Counted from the first letter of the stretch, positions 19,986-31,800 are shown. The stretch: 64,000 bases of DNA from Chondrosia reniformis (GCA_947172415.1 OX359190.1:186001-250000); one strand, 5' to 3'. The notes: generated by a model not told the origin, from the letters alone. Numbers and translations are program-made.

Positions 19986-22166
19986 ATGGCGGAGCTTCCA
20001 GCGGTCCCACCCCTTCAGTCCAGCGAGCCTAGTCTCTCTTGTGTCGGTTGCGGAGAGAAAGTAGAAGAGTTGAAATGTCTACCGTGTCTCCACTCGTTAG
20101 CTTTGTGCGAAAAGGTAGAATGTCGAGAGAAGATTCTCCATCGCAGCGTCTCCTGCAAGATTTGCGAGGAAGTGTTCTCCTTGTCTCTCAAAGATCTTTC
20201 TGATCATCCGTTCGCTCTGAGGAAGGCTTTGAGCAACCAGTACCGGAAGGAAGGCGTCATCTGTCAGGAGGAACACGAAGAAGAGAGATCGGCCGTAAGT
20301 TTCTGTTCAAACTGTGATGCGTTCATTTGCCAGGAATGCGTCGATCATCATAAAACGCGTAAATTCTTAAAGAAACACGAAATGAAGCCGTTGCAAGGAG
20401 TGTTTGAGCAAGGCGGTAAGAAAGAGGATTTGTTCAAATGCTCGAAACACAGTAAGAATTGCGAACTTTACTGTCACACTTGTGAAGAAATGATTTGTCA
20501 CATTTGCTCTTCTATCGAACCACATCGTTCCCACAAAGTGTCGTACATTGACGATAAGCTGGGAGAGTCCAACAAGACCACTCTGACGCAGTGCCTTTCA
20601 TCCGTGAGGACTCAAAGGAAGGCAATCAGATCTGCTCTCCAAGAAGTGCAGGACAGCAAAGCTAGTCTCCAACAGCAGTCTGAGAATGCGTTAGGAGAGA
20701 TTGGTGGAATGAAGGAGCACCTGTTTGCCATGGTGACAGTCCGCTGTGATGGTCTTGCTGCTGAAGTGAGGGAAGCAGAAGACAAGGGAAGAAGAGAACT
20801 TGAGAGACGTGAGAGAGAATTGAAGGTCAGTCTGAAGAAGCTTGATGCATTCCATTGCCTGTCAGAAGATATGAGTTTGAATGGAACAACAGAAGAGCAG
20901 TTATCAGTGACAAAGAAGATTGTCAGTCGCATGTCATCTCTCAGCAGCAGTATCTCAATGCCAAGAGCCTCCATCCAACCTTCTGTTGGTCTGAAGAGCT
21001 GTGATCGAGAAGAAGTGGAAAAGTACATCTCATCACTTGGAGGCATCCATCACGGTCCCCATCCACCAAACTGCACTATGGAAGGAGTGGAAGTGAAGGA
21101 TAACGTCATTACCTGCAGAAGCTTTGCCAAGAAACCTCCTTTGCAGTTGAAGGTGAAAACAAGAGACGAGAGAGGCAATGAGTGCAGAGGAGGAGAGAAA
21201 GTGTTGGCTGTCCTTCGTCCTGTGACAGCAGGTGTTCCTGTGTTTGGTAAAGTAGCAGACATGAGAGATGGCACATATGAGGTGCAGTTTGCAAGTGTTC
21301 CATCAGAGAAGTGCCATCTGAGTGTGACTGTTGGAGGACATGATGTAGCAGGCAGTCCAGTAGAGGTGAAGGTAGTTGGTGGTAGCGTAATTACTGCAGT
21401 CAAGCAGGAGTTCAAGCATCCATCAGGTTTTCCGTATTTGGGTGTTGCAGTAGGTCAGGATGGTTTGCTTTACTGTTCAGATGTCAGTGGACAAGTGACT
21501 ATCCTCAACAGACAAGGTCAAGTTATAAGAAGTTTCAAAGTCAAGAATGGTGGTTGGTTGTATGGAATAGCACTAAGTAGAACAGGGAATGTGATAGTTA
21601 GTGACATTTTTAATGGCTACATCAGTATCTACACAGCAGCTGGTGAATTTGTAAGGCAGTTTGGAGGAGAAGGTAAAGATCAAGGTCAACTTAGTTTTCC
21701 ATGTGGTGTGGCAGTTAACAAGGAGGGACATATATTTGTGGCAGAGAAGAGAGGTCATTGTGTTTCTGTGTTTACAGAAGAAGGTACATTCCTGTACAGG
21801 ATTGGTCAATTTGGTGAAGCTAAAGGAGAGTTTAATTTCCCTAATTACATTCTCATAACACCTGATGATTTGGTGCATGTCACAGATGGTAATCATCGCA
21901 TTCAAGTGTTTCAGGAGAATGGTCAGTTTATTAGGCAGTTTGGTAATGGCATTGTACAGGGTCCAGAAGGTATAGCAGTCACAAGTGATGGACATATAGT
22001 GGTAACTTCATATGATGCTAATAAGTTCAGCATCTTCACACAAGATGGACAGTGTGTCCATGAAGTGACTGATATTGGATTGAATCCTCCTTCTGGTGTA
22101 GCAGTTGATAGTGATGGACTCATTTACATAGCAGATAGTAATAACAGTAGAGTAGTAGTACTTTGA
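19986..22166 (+). CDS. TRIM-NHL protein, array copy 4
   Basis: A 726-residue intronless paralogue. The filamin segment has the SFAKK form shared with copy 1, whereas the other five have MRPWIKK or IRPWIKK. B-box 1 carries FCSNCDAF and RKFLKKHE. Blade loops read DVSG, DIFN, AEKRG, DGNH (one residue short), SYDAN and DSNN; pre-strand positions read FPCG, NFPNY, QGPEG and NPPSG. One linker also differs (IGQFGEAKGEF for FGHKGKAEGEF). The combination of shared and private segments suggests conversion between copies. Confidence 0.93.
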   Translation: MAELPAVPPLQSSEPSLSCVGCGEKVEELKCLPCLHSLALCEKVECREKILHRSVSCKICEEVFSLSLKDLSDHPFALRKALSNQYRKEGVICQEEHEEERSAVSFCSNCDAFICQECVDHHKTRKFLKKHEMKPLQGVFEQGGKKEDLFKCSKHSKNCELYCHTCEEMICHICSSIEPHRSHKVSYIDDKLGESNKTTLTQCLSSVRTQRKAIRSALQEVQDSKASLQQQSENALGEIGGMKEHLFAMVTVRCDGLAAEVREAEDKGRRELERRERELKVSLKKLDAFHCLSEDMSLNGTTEEQLSVTKKIVSRMSSLSSSISMPRASIQPSVGLKSCDREEVEKYISSLGGIHHGPHPPNCTMEGVEVKDNVITCRSFAKKPPLQLKVKTRDERGNECRGGEKVLAVLRPVTAGVPVFGKVADMRDGTYEVQFASVPSEKCHLSVTVGGHDVAGSPVEVKVVGGSVITAVKQEFKHPSGFPYLGVAVGQDGLLYCSDVSGQVTILNRQGQVIRSFKVKNGGWLYGIALSRTGNVIVSDIFNGYISIYTAAGEFVRQFGGEGKDQGQLSFPCGVAVNKEGHIFVAEKRGHCVSVFTEEGTFLYRIGQFGEAKGEFNFPNYILITPDDLVHVTDGNHRIQVFQENGQFIRQFGNGIVQGPEGIAVTSDGHIVVTSYDANKFSIFTQDGQCVHEVTDIGLNPPSGVAVDSDGLIYIADSNNSRVVVL

Positions 22167-22504
22167 AAACTTTTAGAGAACAAGTTTGTTAACTGTGATG
22201 TGTTGTGGAATGATTTATTCAGTTTCAATTTAAAGTTCAACAAATTACATTTCCAAATGTTTATTTATAAACTATAGTGTTTATTCATTAATTATAGTAT
22301 AGTAAGATAGGTGATGCAAGTTTCATTTCACAAGAACAAATTTGACTTTAATTCAATTCAATTTCTGCTTATAATAAATTTGAAGTGAAAGTTAAAACGC
22401 TTAATTCTATACTGTAGATCGATGTCTAATAGAACTTAGTCTAATAATTTAAGTTATTCTGTATAGATGTGGAGTGTGGCAAGAAGTATATATTCAGTGT
22501 CCAT
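22167..22504. other. TRIM 3' spacer, unit D
   Basis: AT-rich with no gene. It is similar to 10290-10570 of unit B (TTTATTTATAAACTA, GATAGGTGATGCAAGTTTC), so units B and D share this spacer type. Confidence 0.5.
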
Positions 22505-23358
22505 TCAGCCCAGCAGTCTAGTCTGGTTCTGCAGCCACTGGTAGACCTTCATGTTCCCCTTCTCCCTCAGTAGAGGTCCTACCTGCTCCCAACACTTTGT
22601 GTGGTACTCATTCAACCACTCAATCTAAAGAGAGAGAAACTGTCAACACAGAACAGGTTGCATCTCCTCTCCTCCCAGTCACACCCCTTCCCATCCAACC
22701 ACACCCCTTCCAATCCAGCCACACCCCTTTCCATCCAGCCACACCCCTTCCCATCCAGCCACACCCCTTCCCATCCAGCCACACCCCTTCCCATCCAGCC
22801 ACACCCCTTCCCATCCAGCCACACCCCTTCCCATCCAGCCACACCCCTTCCAATCCGGCCACACCCCTTCCAATCCGGCCACACCCCTTCCCATCCAGCC
22901 ACACCCCTTCCCATCCAGCCACACCCCTTTCAATCCAGCCACACCCCTTCCAATCCAGCCACAGCCCTTTCAATCCAGCCACACCCCTTCCCATCCAGCC
23001 ACACCCCTTCCCATCCAGCCACACCCCTTCCCATCCAGCCACACCCCTTTCAATCCAGCCACACCCCTTCCAATCCAGCCACAGCCCTTCCAATCCAGCC
23101 ACACCCCTTCCTATCCTTGCTTCTCTCACTCACTTCTAAAGGAGTCAGTAGCTCTGGCAGAATCATCTTCTGCTGGTAGGGTACCATGGTAACGGTCTCC
23201 ATTGTGAGGTACTGCTCGTTCTTGTAGCGATGAGGAGTTGCAGCCTCCTCAATCAGCACCACATTCTCGTGTCTGATACCAAAGCTACCGTCGTCATAGT
23301 AACCCGGCTCTGTGAGAGTAAGAGGAGACAAGCTAGACAATGCAGATGTCAGTGATCT
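22505..23358 (-). pseudogene. XPNPEP1: XPNPEP1 3' fragment, unit D (last two exons)
   Basis: Exons 23134-23309 and 22505-22624 are retained. Similarity to the complete gene stops at about 23358 in the intron, followed by CLASP-like intron sequence. The intron between the two exons holds the largest minisatellite of the five units. Confidence 0.85.
22675..23118. repeat. 20-bp minisatellite, unit D (largest)
   Basis: About 22 copies of CCACACCCCTTCCCATCCAG, with a higher-order repeat visible (the CCACAGCCCTT variant occurs twice, about 120 bp apart). Long open frames on both strands through it are artefacts. Confidence 0.92.
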
Positions 23359-23947
23359 GCTACAGATCTGAGAATACACAACAACTCCAATATTTATATA
23401 GCTACATATAGCATGCCTTCAAGTATAATTCACTGTGCACTACAGTACTGCAGTATCCAGTGAAATTCTAAACTTGTAGCATATAACACAATTACTTGCC
23501 AACTGACATGAGACAATGTTCATATGCAAACAATATCACATAAAAGTGCTAATTTTGATGTACACTGATTAAAACTAATTTAAGACTGGCAGTTTGTCTT
23601 TATTATTTAAAATGTATTTATTCTTCAAAAGATTTTACAATGAAGTCATTTACGAGACACTCAATTGACATCTGTTGCCTGAAGGAGAATACTCCAGCAG
23701 ACAAGAAGGTCTAAAATGGCGTCCTAAGGAGAAACCTCTTTTCTAGTACATCAACGCGACCCATTCTCGTTACCTTGAAATGACTGCTCCCCAGCCAAGC
23801 CACCAACCCTTCTACCACCTGATCTAAATCTTCAAATCCAGTTAGACTCGAAGAGGGATCACTCAGGAATGTCAAGAGCTCTTCAGCAACCTGCAACCGG
23901 ACGGTCGTGTTGCTCTGAAGGACGCCCTTAACTAGTCTCTCCTCCAT
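23359..23947 (-). pseudogene. CLASP-like first exon and partial intron, unit D
   Basis: ATG at 23947, 58-codon exon and donor GTAACG as in units B and C; the protein is identical to unit B. The intron runs to the XPNPEP1 junction at about 23358. Confidence 0.55.
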
Positions 23948-24099
23948 CGTTTAATTTCTTGACAATGGTTAGCGATTCAATCACATCATCTTCATTCAGG
24001 ACCGCGGGAAATCTACTAACAGTGGGCACTGATTAGAACGAATGAATACTTAATTACCTAATGAATGTCATTAAAACTGGTTGCCTGGCTTGCGATAAG

Positions 24100-25561
24100 A
24101 TGGCCAAGTTTGTCATAGCCGGGAAGACGGACTGTGCGGAATATTCGAGAGCAGAAATGTTGGGAGACTTTCTTCAGTGCAATCTGCCAGATTTCAAAGT
24201 GCACAAACTGCCGAAAGATGCTTCCTGTTGGAGCGTTTGGCTAAAGGAGATTTGCGGCGCGAGAGGTTGGCAGTTTGACGGGCCGTGCATCGTATGGAGG
24301 GAACTGATCGACCGAGGAGGGAAGGGTCTGTTGTTGGGAGGATCCAGAGAGTTTGAAGAGTACGCGCGCCATTACTACAACGTGTCCCCTCTGACCTCAA
24401 CTGAAGAGGAGAGAGAGATCGCTTTGGAGAACACCGCCTCACTACAGCTACACGCGCAGCGCTCGTCCTCTCCCGAGGGCGCCTCTCCAACTGTAGTGTG
24501 TATCACAAGTGCCTCCAGCGTCCTGGCCTACCACGTCACCTCTCTCTTGTGCGCCTCTCACGTGTACTCGAGGAGAGGAGGGATGGAGCTACGTCTCCTC
24601 TGTGAGGATCCAGTGGAGGAGGAGATAGCAAGAGGCGTAGCCATGGAGGTGCAAGACTTGGCACTGTCTCATGTCCTGTCAGTGCACGTGTGCTCAGACG
24701 TGCAAGAGGCCTTTGAAGGAGCACATGTCATATTTGTGCTGGATCATGTCGGCTGTCCAGCTGAGAGCTGCAGTGAGGAGATGGAGGAGAGGTCAGGAGA
24801 ATCTAGAGGGCAAAGGTCAAGAAGGTAGAACTGATGAAGAAATGAAATTGTTACAGAAATCTGGAGAAGTGTTTAAAGTCTATAAAGATGCATTGTCCTC
24901 GCTGAAGGATAAACCGAGGAAGGTGATAGTGACAGGTCCTTTTGCTGCGTTGGGCGTCTCTATAATCTCACCAGCTGTGGACATGTGTGTGGCTCCGGCC
25001 GTCCTCACCTGCCAGCAAGCTGCATCCATTATAGCAGAGAGGCTGTCCATCAACCCCTCCCATGTGAGGGGCGTGGCAGTGTGGGGCGGTACCAGAGGGA
25101 GGGAGGCGGTACTGGACCTCTCCTCCGTTGTAGTCCACAGCTACAAGAGGAGTGCCATCACTGGACCAGAGTGGTTCAGCAGGCCTTTGAGGGAGTGTGT
25201 GTTTGAAGGAGAGTGGTTGAACGCAGAGCTCCCTCAACTGGTGGAGCAGCGGTCGGTGGGCGAGGGAGACACTTGTGTTCCTCCACCTCTGGCTGAGGGC
25301 GTGGCACTGGTGACATTTGTAGAGTGCTGGGAGGCGGGGTCATCAGACCACACCTTTTCAGTAGCTCTGTATCTCAATGATGTGGGGGATTTCCCTTCCA
25401 ATGTGGCCATCTCTGTTCCATGTTGTCTGAAAGCTGGAAAACTTGAACTAAACCTCAAACGCTATCAATCTCTTGATGCGACTGTCAAAGAGAGACTGGA
25501 ACATTCAATAGAACGGATCAAACAAGAAGTAGACAGTTTCATATCAAACAGCTCCACATAG
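24100..25561 (+). pseudogene. MDH1B: MDH1B-like, unit D (central 14-bp deletion)
   Basis: Same start and N-terminal half as copy C. In the short EGKGQEN repeat at about 24796, 14 bp present in copy C are missing between GAGGTC and AGGAGAAT. This shifts the frame and gives a stop at 24828. The C-terminal half continues open in another frame to 25561 with the normal SFISNSST end. The break lies inside a 24-bp direct repeat, so slippage is the likely cause. The N-terminal part carries two unusual changes (DCAEYSR for DCEEYSR, DASCWSV for DASEWSV). Confidence 0.82.
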
Positions 25562-25941
25562 CACATGACAATTATCACATCACAAACCAGTAAATAGACT
25601 CATTCTTCAGTTAATTGTAAACTTCTAAACTTCAAAGTATTCTTAAATAACACAAATGAATGTCCATTGGTATACAAATCTACGTACATAAAAGGTCCAC
25701 TAGAAACAGTTGCAATAAATCAAGTAAATTATAAAACACAATATAATCATATAATCCTCTCAAAAAAAATCATAAAATCGATCTACATAAACAATAAAAC
25801 TTAATTAAAATCGATCTATAGATTGCTACATAAACCATAAAGTACCAAAATAGTAACAACTGAACTGATTACTAAAATTAGACAAAAAACAGTCAGATAG
25901 AATAAACATTAACAAATACAGCAACTAGGCGAGGTCTGCAA
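25562..25941 (+). promoter_or_regulatory. MDH1B-TRIM spacer and TRIM promoter cassette, copy 5
   Basis: AT-rich spacer. The conserved TRIM cassette begins at about 25808 (AATCGATCTATAGATTGC) and runs to the start codon; no gene otherwise. Confidence 0.6.
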
Positions 25942-28128
25942 ATGGCGGAGCTTCCAGCGGTGCCACTCCTTCAGTCCAGCGAGCTCAGTCTCTCTTGTGT
26001 CGGTTGCGGAGAGAAAGTAAAAGAGTTGAAATGTCTACCGTGTCTCCACTCGTTAGCTTTGTGCGAGAAGGTAGAATGTCGAGAGAAGATTCTCCATCGC
26101 AGCGTCTCCTGCAAGATTTGCGAGGAAGTGTTCTCCTTGTCTCTCAAGGATCTTTCTGACCATCCGTTCGCTCTGAGGAAGGCTTTGAACAACCAGTACC
26201 GGAAGGAAGGCGTCATCTGTCAGGAGGAACACCAAGAAGAGAGATCGGCCATAAGTTTCTGCTCAAACTGTGATGCGTTCGTTTGCCAGGAATGCGTCGA
26301 TCTTCATAAAACCCGTAATGTCTTCAAGAAACACGAAATGAAGCCGTTGCAAAGAGTGTTTGAGCAAGGCGGTAAGAAAGAGGATTTGTTCAAATGCTCG
26401 AAACACAAAGAGAATTGCAAACTTTACTGTCACACTTGTGAAGAAATGATTTGTCACATTTGCTCTTCTATCGAACCACATCGTTCCCACAAAGTGTCGT
26501 ACATTGACGATAAGCTGGGAGAGTCCAACAAGACCACTCTGACGCAGTGCCTTTCATCCGTGAGGACTCAAAGGAAGGCAATCAGATCTGCTCTCCAAGA
26601 AGTGCAGGACAGCAAAGCTAGTCTCCAACAGCAGTCTGAGAATGCGTTGGGAGAGATTGCTGGAATGAAGGAGCATCTGTTTGCCATGGTGACAGCCCGC
26701 TGTGATGGTCTTGCTGCTGAAGTGAGGGAAGCAGAAGACAAGGGAAGAAGAGAACTTGAGAGACGCGAGAGAGAATTGAAGGTCAGTCTGAAGAAGCTTG
26801 ATGCATTCCATTGCCTGTCAGAAGAGATGAGTTTGAATGGAACAACAGAAGAGCAGTTATCAGTGACAAAGAAGATTGTCAGTCGCATGTCATCTCTCAG
26901 CAGGAGTATCTCAATGCCAAGAGCCTTCATCCAACCTTCTGTTGGTCTGAAGAGCTGTGATCGAGAAGAAGTGGAAAAGTACATTTCATCACTTGGAAGC
27001 ATCCATCACGGTCCCCATCCACCAAACTGCACTATGGAAGGAGTGAAAGTGAAGGATGACGTCATTACCTGCAGAATGAGACCTTGGATAAAGAAACCTC
27101 CTTTGCAATTTAAGGTGATGACAAGAGACGAGAGAGGCAATGAGTGCAGAGGAGGAGATAAAGTGTTGGCTGTCCTTTGTCCTGTGACAGCAGGTGTTCC
27201 TGTGTTTGGTAAAGTAGCAGACATGAGAGATGGCACATATGAGGTGCAGTTTGCAAGTGTTCCATCAGAGAAGTGCCATCTGAGTGTGACTGTTGGAGGA
27301 CATGATGTAGCAGGCAGTCCAGTAGAGGTGAAGGTAGTTGGTGGTAGCGTAATTACTGCAGTCAAGCAGGAGTTCAAGCATCCATTAGGTTCTCTGTATT
27401 ACGGTGTTGCAGTAGGTCCGGATGGTTTGCTATACTGTTCAGATGTCAGAGGACAAGTGACTATCCTAAACAGACAAGGTCAAGTTATAAGAAGCTTCAA
27501 AGTCAAGAATGGTGGTTGGTTGTTTGGAATAGCACTAAGTAGAACAGGGAATGTGATAGTTAGTGACAATAATAATGGCTACATCAGTATCTACACAGCA
27601 GCTGGTGAATTTGTAAGGCAGTTTGGAGGAAAAGGTGAAGATCAAGGTCAACTTAGTAATCCATGTGGTTTGGCAGTTAACAAGGAGGGACATATATTTG
27701 TAGTAGAGTGTGGAGGTCATTGTGTTTCTGTGTTTACAGAAGAAGGTGCATTCCTGTACAGGTTTGGTCACGAGGGTAAAGCTGAAGGAGAGTTTCATTG
27801 CCCAAATTTCATTCTCATAACACCTGATGATTTGGTGCATGTCACAGATAGTAATCATCGCATTCAAGTGTTTCAGCAGAATGGTCAGTTTATTAGACAG
27901 TTTGGTAATGGCATTGTGAAGGGTCCACAAGGTATAGCAGTCACAAGTGATGGACATATAGTGGTAGCTTCATATAGTGCTAATAAGCTCAGCATCTTCA
28001 CACAAGATGGACAGTGTGTCCATGAAGTGACTGATATTGGATTGAATCGTCCTCGTGGTGTAGCAGTTGATAGTGATGGACTCATTTACATAGCAGATCT
28101 TAATAACAGTAGAGTAGTAGTACTTTGA
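25942..28128 (+). CDS. TRIM-NHL protein, array copy 5
   Basis: A 728-residue intronless paralogue. B-box 2 is a chimera of the two types seen elsewhere: HKENCKLYCHTCEE (as in copy 3) followed by CSSIEPHRSHKV (as in copies 1, 2 and 4). Blade loops read DVRG, DNNN, VECGG, DSNH, SYSAN and DLNN; pre-strand positions read NPCG, HCPNF, KGPQG and NRPRG, the last shared with copy 3. This is the right-hand TRIM of the array, next to the only complete XPNPEP1. Confidence 0.93.
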   Translation: MAELPAVPLLQSSELSLSCVGCGEKVKELKCLPCLHSLALCEKVECREKILHRSVSCKICEEVFSLSLKDLSDHPFALRKALNNQYRKEGVICQEEHQEERSAISFCSNCDAFVCQECVDLHKTRNVFKKHEMKPLQRVFEQGGKKEDLFKCSKHKENCKLYCHTCEEMICHICSSIEPHRSHKVSYIDDKLGESNKTTLTQCLSSVRTQRKAIRSALQEVQDSKASLQQQSENALGEIAGMKEHLFAMVTARCDGLAAEVREAEDKGRRELERRERELKVSLKKLDAFHCLSEEMSLNGTTEEQLSVTKKIVSRMSSLSRSISMPRAFIQPSVGLKSCDREEVEKYISSLGSIHHGPHPPNCTMEGVKVKDDVITCRMRPWIKKPPLQFKVMTRDERGNECRGGDKVLAVLCPVTAGVPVFGKVADMRDGTYEVQFASVPSEKCHLSVTVGGHDVAGSPVEVKVVGGSVITAVKQEFKHPLGSLYYGVAVGPDGLLYCSDVRGQVTILNRQGQVIRSFKVKNGGWLFGIALSRTGNVIVSDNNNGYISIYTAAGEFVRQFGGKGEDQGQLSNPCGLAVNKEGHIFVVECGGHCVSVFTEEGAFLYRFGHEGKAEGEFHCPNFILITPDDLVHVTDSNHRIQVFQQNGQFIRQFGNGIVKGPQGIAVTSDGHIVVASYSANKLSIFTQDGQCVHEVTDIGLNRPRGVAVDSDGLIYIADLNNSRVVVL

Positions 28129-28817
28129 GAACTTTAGAGAACAAGTTTGTTAACTGTGAACATTTTACAAATTTATAGAAATTATTAAATTATTAGTTGT
28201 ACAATGATTTATTCAGTTTCAATTTAAAGTTCAATTCATAATCAAGTGCTAAGTATGTACACTTCATTCAATTGAAAATGGACAAATTAATAAAACGGAC
28301 AAAAAATTAAATAAGATGTTTCATAGAAATAGTTTGAGTTATACAGAATGGAGAGTTAGGACTAGGTTGCCATGGAAACAACTTAAACTGTGAAATTATT
28401 GCTTTATTAAATTTTTAGAAATTATTAATAGTTGATTTATATGTGTATTTACAAACTATAATATCAAATCATATTCATTGGTTTGCTTTCACTAATAATG
28501 TTCAGTAGTTATATGTCACTAATCATGAATATGATTAGTGGAATGTGGCAAGATACTTAATACAAGCTCCTCCCCATTTCCTTATTTGGTAACCTATCAC
28601 CCACTGAAAGTGTCAGTACAATGTTTACCAACATGATAAAATGATTGAGTTAAATAAAGTAATGTTTCATAGAAACAGTTAATGTTACATTTCAATATAC
28701 ATAGATATTTAATAATAAATTTGAAGTGAAAAGTAAAATTCCTAATTCCTATATTGCAAATTTTAAGTTTATTGTATAGATGTGGAGTGTGGCAAGAAGT
28801 ATATATTCAGTGTCCAT
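28129..28817. other. TRIM 3' spacer, unit E
   Basis: AT-rich with no gene. It is collinear with 16126-16837 in unit C, including the AATTGAAAATGGACAAATTA and ACCTATCACCCACTGAAAG motifs. Confidence 0.55.
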
Positions 28818-31800
28818 TCAGCCCAGCAGTCTAGTCTGTCTCTGCAGCCACTGGTAGGCCTTCATGTTCCCCTTCTCCCTCAGTAGAGGTCCCAACTGCT
28901 CCCAACACTTTGTGTGGTACTCATTCAACCACTCAATCTAAAGAGAGAGAAACTGTCAACACAGAACAGGTTGCATCTCCTCTCCTCCCAGCCACACCCT
29001 TCCCATCCAGCCACACCCCTTCCAATCTAGCCACACCCCTTCCAATCCAGCCACACCCCTTCCCATCCAGCCATACCCTTTCCCATCCAGCCACACCCCT
29101 TCCAATCCTTGCTTCTCTCACTCACTTCTAAAGGAGTCAGTAGCTCTGGCAGGATCATCTTCTGCTGGTAGGGTACCATGGTAACGGGCTCCATTGTGAG
29201 GTACTGCTCGTTCTTGTAGCGATGAGGAGTTGCAGCCTCCTCAATGAGCACCACATTCTCGTGTCTGATACCAAAGCTACCGTCGTCATAGTAACCCGGC
29301 TCTGTGAGAGTAAGAGGAGACAAGCTAGACAATACAGATGTCAGTCATCTGTTATACTGACCGTCCGAGAGGAACATTCCAGCGAGGAGTGGTCCCCGAG
29401 ATGGACGAGAGTTGATACCACAGGGACCTTCATGCACATTGAGAAAATGGCCGACACCATGTCCTGTGCCATGCAGGTAGTTCAGACCTGCACTCCATAG
29501 AGGGGCTCGTGCCAGCACTTCAATGCGATGACCATCAGTCTTGCTGGGGAAGACGGCAGTAGACAGAGCAATGTGACCCTTCAGCACTCGAGTGAAGCAC
29601 TCCTATATGGGACAGTATAGACCACAGGGTTCATACAGCTCACAGCTCATAATTGAAGGGTTTTACCCTTTGAAACTGTGTTGGTGACCCAAAATGTACA
29701 GTTCTAGTCACGTCAGTTGTTCCGTCCCAGTACTGAGCACCCGAGTCCACCAGGTACATCTCATCGGAGCAGAGCTTACGGTCAGTGGCAGGAGTGGGAC
29801 TGCAGAGAGAAAGAGGAGGGGCCAGTGGGCGTGTCCTAAGAGCTGGTGGGTGTGTCCTATGGGCTAGTGGGTGTGTCCTAAGAACTGGTGGGCGTGTCCT
29901 ATGGGCCAGTGGGCGTGTCCTATGAGCTGGTGGGCGTGTCCTATGAGCTGGTGGGTGTGTCTTATTACTGCTGTATCTAGAGGACTCACCGATAATGTAT
30001 GACAGCTCCATTAGGACCAGATGATGAAATAGTAGCAAAACTAAGATCAACAAACTCACTGGCTTCTCTACAGAATTGGATCAACCATAACTTATTAACT
30101 TATTAACAAGTACATCTCACAGGTCAGGTCAAGTACCTTCGAAAACCTTCTAGCTTATCAGCACCGGATATCTCTGTCACAGTTCCCCTGGGGACTTCCC
30201 CCTCCAGCCAGCAGAGGTACTGGCAAAGGGCCACTGCATCTCGCATCTACCAAAAATCAAAGGAAATGATCAAAGGGACACAGAGGGAAATCAATTAAAG
30301 GTCTCCTTATCTCACATGAGCATTCTTCATGCCCTGGATCTCTGTAGCATTCTTGACAGCTTTCATCTCCTGAATCGGACTCATCTCCTTCACCAGTTGG
30401 GTCTATATGGGCAGAACATACTCCCAATACTATGAGAGCTCATCCCCTCCCCTCCCCCCAGGGGTGACAACTCACTCCCTCCCCTCCCCCCAGGGGTGAC
30501 ATCTCACCTTTGGGACTAGTCCACTTAAAGCTTGACTGGACACTTTGTCAATCTACACACATCAGACAATACCACTTGTTATAGGTACATTACATTACAT
30601 TACAGAGAGGAGCAACTCCCTTCTCTAATAACACTGTTGCTATGGCAACTGACCCAAATCTTTCCTTCTGCCTGATTCTTTACTAGTTCTTGAACATGTT
30701 TTCCAATCTCTTCATATCCAAATAAGGAAACTCCGCCATCTTCAGAAACTTTCAAGTGATTCTTCACATCTTCTGTCAACTTTTCTTTATTAATAAACAA
30801 CCTTTAATCCATAAAGGGAGAGGGAGAGGGAGAGGGAGAAGAGAGGGAGAGGGAGAGAGAGGTAGGAAGGGAGAGGGAGGTAGGAAGGAAGAGGGAGGTA
30901 GGAAAGGAGAGGGAGGTAGGAAGGGAGAGGGAGAGGGAGCATGTTATAGGTGATATAAAGACTTATTTACTTACTGTATGTTGTCCAGTGTTACAATGAT
31001 GTATGAAAAGAAGACTGGATTAAATTCGACATCTTTACCTCTCAAATTCAGCAACCCTATGCATACCAAATACACACTGTAACCATAGCAACCACAGTGC
31101 ACAAGTTGGTCATACAGGCAATCTCATCCAATGCTGTCACTACAAGTCCTTTTGCTTTCTTTTCCTTCATCTTCTCTCTTACACCAGCTACCTTGTCCTC
31201 CCAGCCCCTTCCTGTAGAGACACACCCTCATACAGACACACCCACATACAGACACACCCTCATACAGACACACCCACATACAGACACACCCACATACAGA
31301 CACACCCTCATACAGACACACCCTCATACAGACACACCCTCATACAGACACACCCTCATACAGACACACCCACATACAGACACACCCACATACAGACACA
31401 CCTACATAAAGACACACCCACATACAGACACACCCACATACAGACACACCCACATACAGACACACCCACATACAGACACACCCTCATACAGACACACCCA
31501 CATACAGACACACCCACATACAGACACACCTACATACACCTCATTGGGTCTTACCTGAGTATTTCATTGGCAAGACAAATATTGGAGTCACTGGTCTTTG
31601 AGGGCATCCGCCTTCTGATTCCCAAACTAAATCTACCAAATTGGTTTGGATTGGTACCAGAACGAGACTGTTACAAGTCAATGTCTCCCTAATTGTCTCA
31701 TAGTACGTGGAGGATATCACAAAGGGATCCACGGCAACCACAGACCCCGCCTCCAGGGACTGATACACAAGATATGCATTACAACATGTAACCAGTTGCC

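Noticed and set aside
22597-23179. Long open frames rich in [10 protein letters not shown] and [10 protein letters not shown] on both strands
   Set aside because: They are translations of the 20-bp intronic minisatellite; no family match, and the same region is an intron of XPNPEP1.
30600-30653. Continuation of the XPNPEP1 exon past KIW to SCSSL stop
   Set aside because: Splicing at GTCAGT (30653) to exon 30508-30552 restores the family sequence ([18 protein letters not shown]).
31097-31558. 153-codon frame with HTDTPTYR repeats
   Set aside because: It reads a 16-bp repeat inside an XPNPEP1 intron on the opposite strand.
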